Source: OMOG01 sp041485845
GTDB taxonomy: Bacteria > Acidobacteriota > Terriglobia > Bryobacterales > Bryobacteraceae
Assembly (NCBI GenBank): GCA_041485845.1
Contig: JBGPKH010000264.1
Span: forward strand, 1-11,145
Length of the DNA stretch: 11,145 nucleotides
Reading direction: 5' to 3'
The position numbers and the translations under genes are program-made. The notes beneath the pieces were generated by a model that searched no databases, was not told where the DNA came from, and worked only from the letters and a program-made list of their open reading frames with translations. Shown here piece after piece: positions 1-6,449 of the stretch. Each line of letters starts with the position of its first letter. Positions within the stretch are counted from its first letter, which is position 1.

Positions 1-653
1 AGGCCGGCCTCCTTGGCCTGCTGGGCGAACTCGAGATCGGTGAACATGATCCCGTTCGTCGCCGCCTGAAGGTGGCTGAAGCCCATGTCCACGGCCATCC
101 GCAGGATGTCGAAGAACTGCGGGTGAATCGTCGGCTCGCCCCCGGACAACTGCACGATACGGTTGGCCACCGGCGCCTCGTCCCGCAGCGCCTGGAGCAT
201 GCCCCGGACCTGCTCGAAGTTCGGTTCGTAGAGGTAGCCCGCCGCGTTGGCGTTGGCGAAGCAGACCGGGCAGGTCAGGTTGCACCGGTTGGTGAGATCC
301 ACATTGGCGAGGCCGGTGTGGCTGGTGTGGAGGTTGCAGACGCCGCAATCCTCAGGGCAACTGGTGGCGCCGGTGACCGCCGGGTTTTCCAGGCCGCGGT
401 TGTCGCCGAAGGTCCACTCCTCCATCTTCAGGTAGAGTTTCGCGTCGGAATAGACCGTGTCGCGGAAGTCGCCGTGGGCCGGGCAGCGTTTCTCCATCAC
501 TACCTTGCCGCCGTCTTCCCGGATCGTGGCATCAATGAGTTGCGAGCACTCGGGGCACAGCGACCGGGTAGTTTTGGGGAGGCCTTTTTGGAGGCCGGCG
601 ATGGGCGACCCGGTATAGGTAGTTTCGGGTTGTAATACCTGGAATGGCGGCAT
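1..653 (-). CDS. Radical SAM enzyme of the tetraether lipid synthase (Tes) type, 3' part missing
   Basis: The first 218 residues of a radical SAM enzyme are present; the C-terminus lies beyond the left edge. Visible in order: a CPEC pair (Cys33, Cys36) with a later CPAHG (Cys57), which looks like a metal-binding knuckle; a second cluster SCPEDCGVC (Cys99, Cys103, Cys106) followed by His109; the SAM-cluster motif CNLTCPVCF (Cys124, Cys128, Cys131); and GGEP at 171-174, which binds the SAM amino group. This extra-cysteine layout, with phrases such as LYEPNFEQV and ATNGI, matches my memory of Tes, the enzyme joining lipid chains tail-to-tail into membrane-spanning lipids in archaea and proposed to do so in some bacteria. 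The ATG at 653 gives a start just before the first conserved region. No Shine-Dalgarno is seen. The Tes assignment is family-level inference; other radical SAM methylase-like roles remain possible. Confidence 0.8.
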   Translation of the reverse strand, partial: MPPFQVLQPETTYTGSPIAGLQKGLPKTTRSLCPECSQLIDATIREDGGKVVMEKRCPAHGDFRDTVYSDAKLYLKMEEWTFGDNRGLENPAVTGATSCPEDCGVCNLHTSHTGLANVDLTNRCNLTCPVCFANANAAGYLYEPNFEQVRGMLQALRDEAPVANRIVQLSGGEPTIHPQFFDILRMAVDMGFSHLQAATNGIMFTDLEFAQQAKEAG

Positions 654-661
654 GACTTGCC

Positions 662-690
662 ATTGTAGAGGCGGGCTCTCCGGGTGGCTA
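662..690 (-). promoter_or_regulatory. Possible sigma70-type promoter of the radical SAM gene
   Basis: Read on the minus strand, TACAAT (667-662) matches the -10 consensus at five of six positions. TAGCCA (690-685) matches the -35 at four of six, with a 17-bp spacer. Transcription would start about at 655, almost on the ATG at 653, so the message would be leaderless. That fits the absence of a Shine-Dalgarno. High-GC genomes use loose promoters, so this is only a candidate. Confidence 0.35.
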
Positions 691-765
691 GAAGCGGGGG
701 CTGAAGTGCGACATGGCGGGGGTGTATGGCGGCATTTCGGGGGTGAACGGGGTTAAACGGAGAAT

Positions 766-803
766 GGCCTGGCCAGAAGGCCTGTCCCACAGGCGGCCAG
801 GCC
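766..803. repeat. Nested inverted repeat
   Basis: Outer arms GGCCTGG (766-772) and CCAGGCC (797-803) are perfect complements. Inside them GCCTGT (780-785) and ACAGGC (789-794) form a second perfect stem around a three-base loop. The structure sits between the radical SAM start and the prenyltransferase relic. No T-tract follows on either strand, so an intrinsic terminator is unlikely. Confidence 0.5.
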
Positions 804-867
804 GCGGAGCGGCAGCGGCGAGTGGAAGAGGCCGAAGCCCGAGATGCGGCGCGTCAGAAACTCGCGG

Positions 868-1086
868 GTGATCACGGAATCGATTCTCTCCAGGACGCGG
901 TACGTGCTCCAAGCCCTGCGCGCCGCGGGCACGCCGGCCGCCGACCCGGTCTTCGTGAAGGCTCGTGTGTTCGTCGAGCGCTGCCAGGATCCCGACTTCG
1001 ACGGAGTGTGCAGAAGCGCTTCGACGGCTACGGCCGTGTTGGCGGTGTCGGTGCCGTTCGATTCCAGACGCTCGCCCGGCGGACGT
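868..1086 (+). pseudogene. Relic of a prenyltransferase/squalene-cyclase repeat protein
   Basis: One plus-strand frame reads SRTRYVLQALRAAGTPAADP, then a stretch ending FVERCQDPDFDG. This is the pattern of alpha/alpha-barrel repeats in prenyltransferase/squalene-oxidase-like proteins (a helix with ALxxAG, then a DP turn, then a FVxRCQ helix, then a DGG turn). The same frame continues with RSASTATAVLAVSVPFDSRR, which resembles the next repeat (usually YRSYxSATADG.LALLA). The expected glycine- and tryptophan-rich turn between them is missing, suggesting an internal deletion. The open frame runs 844-1242, but before and after this segment it resembles nothing. No start with a ribosome binding site is seen. 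It is best read as a decayed fragment of a cyclase-like gene whose substrate cannot be told; a chance resemblance is not excluded. Confidence 0.45.
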
Positions 1087-1245
1087 AGGACGTCTCGCCG
1101 CCATCCTGTCCCCATCCTCCGTCCTTGCCGGCTATGGATGCCCACGGCAAGTTGGACGCGGATCTCCCGGCGAACTTGTATTCGGAACCGCGAAGGGGTA
1201 GGCTGTTATATGAAAAGAGTTTCAGGGGTTAAAATCTGCTAATTG
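1087..1245 (+). promoter_or_regulatory. Upstream region of the receptor gene, with weak promoter candidates
   Basis: This stretch holds no recognisable gene. TGTTATATG (1204-1212) resembles an extended -10 element, and TAAAAT (1230-1235) matches the -10 consensus at five of six positions. Neither has a convincing -35 box. A start near 1242 from the second would place the 1246-1265 hairpin at the very 5' end of the message. Low certainty. Confidence 0.25.
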
Positions 1246-1291
1246 GACGCCCTGACATGGGCGTCTGTTCGCCGGCCCGGGAGCGCCGGCG
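1246..1291 (+). promoter_or_regulatory. Two hairpins in the receptor leader, the second touching the Shine-Dalgarno
   Basis: Hairpin one: GACGCCC (1246-1252), loop TGACAT, GGGCGTC (1259-1265), a perfect seven-pair stem. Hairpin two: CGCCGGC (1270-1276), loop CCGGGAGC, GCCGGCG (1285-1291), also seven perfect pairs. The Shine-Dalgarno GAGGAGGT begins at 1291, so the base of the second stem includes its first base. Both lie before the ATG at 1302. The stems are seen directly. A role in translation control or RNA stability is inferred. Confidence 0.5.
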
Positions 1292-1301
1292 AGGAGGTCG
1301 T

Positions 1302-4300
1302 ATGAAGAGTGCCGGTAAAATCAGTGTTCTCTGGTTGTGCGCGGCGAGTCTCGGATGGGGACAAAACGTCTCCAGTTCGCTGCGTGCCAACATCGTCGAC
1401 CCGTCGGGGGCGACCGTCAGCGGCGCCGAGTGCCTGCTGACCAACCAGGGAACCGGCGCGGTGGTGACCATCAAGTCCGACGCGCAAGGTTCCTGCATAT
1501 TCAATGTTCTGCCGGGCGGCAGCTACAACATCGCCGTGAAGGCGACCGGTTTCAAGACCCTGGAATCCAAGGATATCGCCGTGACGGCGGGCCAGGTGCG
1601 CACGCTGGGCGATTTGACCTTGGAAGTGGGCGCGATCACCGAGAGTGTGGAAGTAATGGGCGAGGTGTCTCTGATGCAACTCGCCACAGGGGAGAGATCG
1701 GGCACCATTACGGGAGACCAACTGCTGAATATCGCGGTACGCGGGCGGGACATGTTCGCGCTGCTGGCGACCATTCCAGGAGTGGTGGACAACGGCAGCC
1801 AGGCGCGCGAGACCAGTTCGCCGGATTCGATTCGCGGCACGTTCATCAACGGCGCCCGCGAGAACGCCAAGAACTACGCGGTGGACGGGATCACCGACCT
1901 GGATACGGGTTCGAACAGCACGGTGCACTTCGAGCCCAACATGGACGCCATCGCCGAGGTGAAGGTGCTGACCAGCAACTACCAGGCGGAGTATGGCCGC
2001 AACACCGGGGGAGTGATCACGATCATCACCCGGGGCGGCAGCCGGGACTTCCATGCCACGGCCTATGACACGTACCGGCATGAAAGCCTGAACGCCAACA
2101 GCTTCTTCAACAATCGCACGGGAACGGCCAAGGTTCCATACCGCTACCGCATGACGGGCTACACCGTAGGGGGACCGGTGTTCATTCCCAAGCTGTTCAA
2201 CCGCGATCGGGACAAGGTGTTTTTCTTCTGGAGCCAGGAATACACGGGGCAGCGGAAGGACTACGGCACGCGTTTTGTGACGATGCCGACCGAGGCGGAG
2301 CGGAACGGAGATTTCTCCGCGAGTCTGGATGGGAACGGCAACCTGATCAAGATTTACGATCCGCTGACGAACGGCACGCAGCAGTTCCCGGGCAACATTA
2401 TCCCCAAGAACCGCTTCAACACGCTGGGACTGGCGATGCTGAATTTCTTTCCGAAGCCGAACTACAACTGCGCGGGATGTCCAAGCGACGCGCCCACCGA
2501 CCCGCTGCGGTTCCAGCGCAACTACCGGAGCTCGTACGCGGGTTCTTATCCCAAGCGGGAAGACCTGATCCGCGTGGATTACAACATCACTCCCAGCCTG
2601 CAGGTGTACTGGCGGTACGTGCAGGACAAGGATCAACAGAACACCCCATACGGGATGTGGGTGAACGGAGGCATCAATTACGCACTGACCCCGACGGTTT
2701 TCGGGCAGCCAGGCCACGGGCACGTGGCGCACGTGACCAAGACTTTTTCGCCGACCCTGGTGAACGAGTTCATCTTCGGGCGGAGCCACAACAACCTGTA
2801 TTTCTACCCCCAGGATGCTTCGCTGATGGACCGGTCCAAAGTGGGGAATCCGGCGGAGTGGTTCAAGGACAGCGGCACGGGCGTGAGCTATGTGTCGTCC
2901 ACGAACTACATGCCGAACATCACGTTCGGCGGCCCGCATTCGAATCCCGTGGTAGCCACGTGGGGCAATATCCCCTACGAGAATTTCAACGATATCTACA
3001 GCATCGTGGACAACATCTCGAAGGTGATGGGAGCGCACAACCTGAAGGGCGGCATGTACCTGGAGCGTACGCGCAAATTCCAGGTGGGCGGCCGGAATCC
3101 GCGCGGCGATTTCAACTTCGGCACCAACGCGAACAATATTTTCGACAGCAAGGACGGGTTTTCGAATGCGCTGCTGGGCGTCATTAACACGTATTCGGAA
3201 GGAACCGCGCGCGTGAACGGCGACTGGCGATTCACCAACCTGGAGTTCTATATTCAGGACAATTGGCGGGTGAGCAAGCGCCTGACGCTGGACTTGGGCC
3301 TGCGGCTGTACCATGTGCCGCCGCAAACCGATGTCAACCAGACCATCGCGACCTTCGATCCGCGACTCTTCAGCGTTGCGAGTATTCCGGTTATGTTCCG
3401 GCCTGCGCTGGATGCGAACAACAAGCGGGTGGCGGTGGATCCGCGAACCGGCCAGCTCTATCCCAATCCGTACATCGGGCTGTACGTTCCGAATACCGGC
3501 AACATCGCCAATGGCGGCGCGGTGGGCGGCGTGAATGGCTATCCCGCCGGGCTGTACACGGTCAACGCCATCTATTGGGGGCCGCGGCTGGGATTTGCGT
3601 ACGACGTTTTCGGGAACGGCAGAACCGCGGTGCGTGGCGGCATTGGCATGTTCCAGGATCGTATGCAGGGCAACCCTACGATGAACACCAACGGCAATCC
3701 GCCGGTCTCCTACGCGCCCACGCTCTACTTCGGCGACCTGAATACCTACGCGAACAGCGGCGGCCTGATCGGGCCGTCCAGCCTGAGCGCGCTTCTGGGG
3801 CAGAGCAATCCGGCGACCACGATGAACTGGAGCCTGTCGATCCAGCAGCAGATCCAGAGCTTCGCCATCGATGTTTCTTACGTGGGCAGCGCCTCGTATC
3901 ATCTGCTGGCGCAAAGGAACATCAACCCGATTCCGATCGGCGCGCGCTTCAACCCGGCCAACTTCGATGCCTCGCAGGGCGCCAACAAGCCGCTGGCGGA
4001 TAACTACCTGCGGCCGTACCTCGGATGGGCCGACATTAACCTTGTCTCCAACGGCTACAACGCCAACTACAACTCGCTACAGACTTCGTTGAACCGCCGG
4101 TTCTCGCGGGGATTGCAGCTCGGTATCGCCTACACGTACTCCAAGACCCTGGGCGTTGCCGACGGCGATACCTCGGGGATCAGTCCGTATTTCCCGCCGA
4201 AGTCGCGGAACTATGGCCGGCTGGGATTCGACCGCCCGCACTGGTTTGTGGCCAACTACTTCTATGACCTGCCCAAGCTGGGGAAGAAAATGAACGTGCG

Positions 4301-4820
4301 GCCGGCGGAGTGGGTCCTGGACAACTGGCAGATCAGCGGGATTTGGGCGATGACCAGCGGCTCGCCGTTTACGCCGGGCCTGGGGTGGACGACTTCCACG
4401 GAAGTGACCGGTTCCACCGAAGGCGCGCGCGTGAACATCGTGGGAAGCTGCGAAGGGCAGAAGACGTTCTACTCGTGGTTCAACACGGCGATGGTGGCTC
4501 CTCCGGCGATCGGCCAGCCGGGCAATCCGAACGTGACGATGGCGAACTTCGGGAACGCGGGGGTCAACGTCTGCCGGAATCCCGGAGCGAACAATTGGGA
4601 CATTGCGCTGGCGAAGCGGTTCCCGCTGTTCCGCGAGGGCCGCTACGTGCAGTTCCGGACGGAGTTGTTCAACGCGTGGAACCACACGCAGTACTCGGGG
4701 CTGGACACGGGCACGAGCTACAATCCGACGACGCTGGTGCAGACCAGCCAGACGTTCGGACGGGTGACTGGGGCTCGCGGTCCGCGGAATATCGAGCTGT
4801 CGCTGAGGATAGTGTTTTAG
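1302..4820 (+). CDS. TonB-dependent receptor, Oar-like, with N-terminal carboxypeptidase-regulatory domain
   Basis: An outer-membrane barrel protein of 1172 residues, expected to import a substrate using energy from TonB-ExbBD. The start at 1302 follows a strong GAGGAGGT (1291-1298) and opens a signal peptide (basic MKSAGK, hydrophobic core, likely cut near residue 20, before QN). An upstream in-frame start at 1257 would bury that signal. Residues about 25-120 form a carboxypeptidase-regulatory/CNA-B-like beta domain (IVDPSGATVSGA, then GSYNIAVKATGFK). The plug follows at about 125-245, with SIRGTFINGARENAKNYAVDG and EYGRNTGGVITIITRGG. The rest is beta-barrel, rich in paired aromatic strands, ending RIVF; a terminal Phe is the usual outer-membrane assembly signal. 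This size and order fit the large acidobacterial receptor family related to Oar. The substrate is not shown; plant-polymer oligosaccharides or other large ligands are only guesses. No TonB partner genes are nearby, and the gene looks monocistronic. Confidence 0.9.
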   Translation: MKSAGKISVLWLCAASLGWGQNVSSSLRANIVDPSGATVSGAECLLTNQGTGAVVTIKSDAQGSCIFNVLPGGSYNIAVKATGFKTLESKDIAVTAGQVRTLGDLTLEVGAITESVEVMGEVSLMQLATGERSGTITGDQLLNIAVRGRDMFALLATIPGVVDNGSQARETSSPDSIRGTFINGARENAKNYAVDGITDLDTGSNSTVHFEPNMDAIAEVKVLTSNYQAEYGRNTGGVITIITRGGSRDFHATAYDTYRHESLNANSFFNNRTGTAKVPYRYRMTGYTVGGPVFIPKLFNRDRDKVFFFWSQEYTGQRKDYGTRFVTMPTEAERNGDFSASLDGNGNLIKIYDPLTNGTQQFPGNIIPKNRFNTLGLAMLNFFPKPNYNCAGCPSDAPTDPLRFQRNYRSSYAGSYPKREDLIRVDYNITPSLQVYWRYVQDKDQQNTPYGMWVNGGINYALTPTVFGQPGHGHVAHVTKTFSPTLVNEFIFGRSHNNLYFYPQDASLMDRSKVGNPAEWFKDSGTGVSYVSSTNYMPNITFGGPHSNPVVATWGNIPYENFNDIYSIVDNISKVMGAHNLKGGMYLERTRKFQVGGRNPRGDFNFGTNANNIFDSKDGFSNALLGVINTYSEGTARVNGDWRFTNLEFYIQDNWRVSKRLTLDLGLRLYHVPPQTDVNQTIATFDPRLFSVASIPVMFRPALDANNKRVAVDPRTGQLYPNPYIGLYVPNTGNIANGGAVGGVNGYPAGLYTVNAIYWGPRLGFAYDVFGNGRTAVRGGIGMFQDRMQGNPTMNTNGNPPVSYAPTLYFGDLNTYANSGGLIGPSSLSALLGQSNPATTMNWSLSIQQQIQSFAIDVSYVGSASYHLLAQRNINPIPIGARFNPANFDASQGANKPLADNYLRPYLGWADINLVSNGYNANYNSLQTSLNRRFSRGLQLGIAYTYSKTLGVADGDTSGISPYFPPKSRNYGRLGFDRPHWFVANYFYDLPKLGKKMNVRPAEWVLDNWQISGIWAMTSGSPFTPGLGWTTSTEVTGSTEGARVNIVGSCEGQKTFYSWFNTAMVAPPAIGQPGNPNVTMANFGNAGVNVCRNPGANNWDIALAKRFPLFREGRYVQFRTELFNAWNHTQYSGLDTGTSYNPTTLVQTSQTFGRVTGARGPRNIELSLRIVF

Positions 4821-4833
4821 TGGTTCAGTCAGT

Positions 4834-4868
4834 CGGGGCAGTGGGGCAGGCTATCGGAGACTGCCCCG
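4834..4868 (+). terminator. Stem-loop after the receptor gene, possible terminator
   Basis: CGGGGCAGT (4834-4842) pairs perfectly with ACTGCCCCG (4860-4868). A second GGGGCAG (4843-4849) in the loop can pair with the same right arm, giving an alternative shorter hairpin. It begins 14 bp after the receptor stop codon. There is no T-tract, so it may mark a factor-dependent end or protect the 3' end. Confidence 0.4.
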
Positions 4869-5124
4869 TAGGGACATCTTGGCTTGCTTACGCGCGCGGC
4901 TCAGCATCACCAGTCGCTTCGCTCGAGTACACGGCGCGCTGCCGATGAAACGAAGGGATCCGGTAAGAAACCCACCACCCTCTTCGATCGCATGATCGTC
5001 TTCCCCCCTCTGGCCGAGGCTTCCAAGTGCCCGGCTGCGTTCGTGCAATGCCGCCAGGAGAGGTTTCTTGCGGAGATTCTTGGCGTGTGTCGCCGCGGCG
5101 GGGTTCCCCTGGAGGGGCGCGCCC
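4869..5124. other. Convergent intergenic region, possible dispersed repeat
   Basis: This gap lies between the stops of the receptor (plus) and the bactofilin (minus). No convincing gene is seen. Positions about 4878-4935 translate on the plus strand to WLAYARGSAS, a phrase I recall seeing repeatedly in spurious short proteins of acidobacterial genomes, which suggests an interspersed repeat. Within this window it is not duplicated. Near the bactofilin end, GGGCGCGCCC (5115-5124) is a perfect palindrome directly after the stop, but without a T-tract. The repeat idea is from memory and unproven. Confidence 0.3.
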
Positions 5125-5643
5125 TTACCGTGCCGCCGGAATTTCTACCCGCGACTCGGGTTTCGCCTCCGGCTTCACGGGCTTGGCGGTCACCTTCGGA
5201 TCCGGCCGCGTGATGTCGATGCTGCCCTTGAAATAGGCGCCGTCATCGATGCTGATGCCGGCCGTCTTAATGTCTCCCACGAGGCTGCCCTGTTCGCGGA
5301 TGGCAAGCTTCTCGGTGCAATCCACGTTGCCCTCCACCCTTCCGTAGATGATGACCTCGTGCGCCTTGATGTTGGCGCGCACCTTCCCGTTGGGGCCCAC
5401 AGTGAGCAGGCTTTGGGACTCCAGGGAGCCTTCGACCTCGCCATCCACCAGCAACTCCTCGTTGGTCGTGATCTCTCCCTTGATGTGCATGGAAGCCCCG
5501 ATCGCAGCCGTCTGACGGGGGAGAGATGGCGTGTGTACCGGGCGGGGCAAGGCGGCCATCGGGGTGGGGGGTGTGGCGCTTCGGGGCGGCTCCGGCTGGG
5601 GCGGTCCCGGGGCGGGGCCTTCGTCAGTCCTTTTATTCCACAA
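5125..5643 (-). CDS. Bactofilin (polymer-forming cytoskeletal protein)
   Basis: A bactofilin of 172 residues, expected to assemble into non-polar filaments without nucleotide and to act as a scaffold at the inner face of the membrane, for example for cell-wall or polar machinery. Residues 1-44 are a proline-rich, disordered head beginning MWNKR. The core from about 45 to 146 is the right-handed beta-helix with the family's hydrophobic-glycine rhythm: IKGEITTNEELLVDGEVEGS, VRANIKAHEVIIYGRVEGNV, LVGDIKTAGISIDDGAYFKG. A charged proline-rich tail follows. The start codon is TTG at 5643, chosen because AAGGAG (5657-5652) lies eight bases upstream and because many bactofilins begin with a Met-Trp pair. 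The DUF2127 gene precedes it on the same strand, about 140 bp away; cotranscription is possible but not shown. Confidence 0.9.
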   Translation of the reverse strand: MWNKRTDEGPAPGPPQPEPPRSATPPTPMAALPRPVHTPSLPRQTAAIGASMHIKGEITTNEELLVDGEVEGSLESQSLLTVGPNGKVRANIKAHEVIIYGRVEGNVDCTEKLAIREQGSLVGDIKTAGISIDDGAYFKGSIDITRPDPKVTAKPVKPEAKPESRVEIPAAR

Positions 5644-5783
5644 GTGCGGTTCTCCTTCGTTGAGAGAGGATGAAAACGTTCACCCACTGCACTCCGAGGG
5701 CCACAAACGCGCGCGCGCGTCTTCAAAACACTTCCGGACCCATACGAATTCCTTGCGGAGCGAGGCGCGTAACTTTTACGCGG
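5644..5783. promoter_or_regulatory. Spacer before the bactofilin, with a tight hairpin and a CG tract
   Basis: Just after the DUF2127 stop, CGCGTAA (5766-5772), loop CTT, TTACGCG (5776-5782) forms a perfect seven-pair hairpin. It lacks a T-tract on the minus strand, so it may be a processing or weak termination site. ACGCGCGCGCGCGT (5707-5720) is a 14-bp palindrome of alternating purine and pyrimidine, the type of sequence that can adopt Z-DNA. No clear promoter boxes are visible, though the spacing leaves room for one. Confidence 0.4.
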
Positions 5784-6269
5784 TCACTTCCTGATCCTGC
5801 GGATCAGGTACCAGACGATGGCAACGTTCAGCAGGGCGACCCCCACTCGCACGAGAGTGAATTTGTGCGCCAGCTCGTACACTTCGAGCGGAATGAAAGC
5901 AGCGGTCGCGATGACGGTGAAATACTCGGCCCAACGTTTCCGCAGGAGGAGTCCGGCGCCCTCGGTGAGCAGCAGCGCGGCGTAAAAGAAGGTCCCCACG
6001 CTGAGCTCCTTCAGTTGCTTTGGACTGACCGAGAGCACCTTCACCAGCAGGCGGTGGATGAAGCGGTTGTCGGGATCCACGCGCAGGATTTGCACCCAGT
6101 AGTCGACCACCGCGGCTACGTCTCTATGAAGGAGCTTCAGGGCGCCGGCACCGGCCGCCACTAACAGAAGGCCCTTCAGCAGTTTGAAAAGACCGATCAG
6201 GAGGATTCCAGCCGCGGCCGGCCGCTTCGCAGCGGCCTTCCCGGCTCGGGTGATTCGCGCCATCGCCAT
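5784..6269 (-). CDS. DUF2127 family integral membrane protein
   Basis: A small membrane protein of 161 residues with a basic N-terminus (RITRAGKAAAKR) and about four membrane segments, near residues 20-45, 91-109, 115-131 and 138-156. The soluble loop after the first carries LHRDVAAVVDYWVQILRVDP, and the third segment is followed by EVYELAHKFTLVR. This layout fits the DUF2127 family, whose function is not known. Length is normal for it. Two ATG codons two codons apart (6269 and 6263) could start it, and neither has a good Shine-Dalgarno; 6269 is given as the longer. Its last codons contain a perfect hairpin (CCTGATC at 5790-5796, GATCAGG at 5802-5808). It is divergent from the deoxyhypusine-synthase-like gene and precedes the bactofilin. 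Confidence 0.8.
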   Translation of the reverse strand: MAMARITRAGKAAAKRPAAAGILLIGLFKLLKGLLLVAAGAGALKLLHRDVAAVVDYWVQILRVDPDNRFIHRLLVKVLSVSPKQLKELSVGTFFYAALLLTEGAGLLLRKRWAEYFTVIATAAFIPLEVYELAHKFTLVRVGVALLNVAIVWYLIRRIRK

Positions 6270-6395
6270 TCAGTGTGGCACAGGTCTATGTGGGGGGTCG
6301 CGAAACAGGCAGCCGCGGTCTCTTCGCCGGGCCGCTTGATTCGAACTGCCGTGCTGCCCGACAATGCCCTAGAAGCTGTCAAAGAATCCCAGCTC

Positions 6396-6435
6396 GCAGG
6401 CGGCGCCGCCTGCCTCGCCCGGTTGCGGGCGATTT
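6396..6435 (+). promoter_or_regulatory. Perfect 18-bp palindrome and terminator-like hairpin before the operon
   Basis: GCAGGCGGCGCCGCCTGC (6396-6413) is fully self-complementary and could be a dimeric-protein site or, with an open loop, a seven-pair hairpin. Two bases later CGCCCG (6416-6421), loop GTTG, CGGGCG (6426-6431) is followed by ATTTTC, which resembles a short intrinsic terminator or attenuator, 18 bases before the ATG. The rest of the divergent gap (6270-6395) shows no clear gene or promoter box. Confidence 0.45.
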
Positions 6436-6449
6436 TCTGAAAGGGCCTG

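Noticed and set aside
694..747. Imperfect 21-base tandem repetition rich in G
   Set aside because: Only about two units at roughly 15 of 21 identity, which chance could give in G-rich DNA.
1257..1301. Extended start for the receptor
   Set aside because: It would add 15 charged residues before the signal peptide and lie inside the leader hairpins; 1302 has the proper Shine-Dalgarno.
1239..3914. Long minus-strand open frame opposite the receptor gene
   Set aside because: It mirrors the plus-strand codon pattern, is rich in His, Arg and Val as antisense frames of GC-rich genes are, and shows no domain. The plus strand has a signal peptide, plug and barrel.
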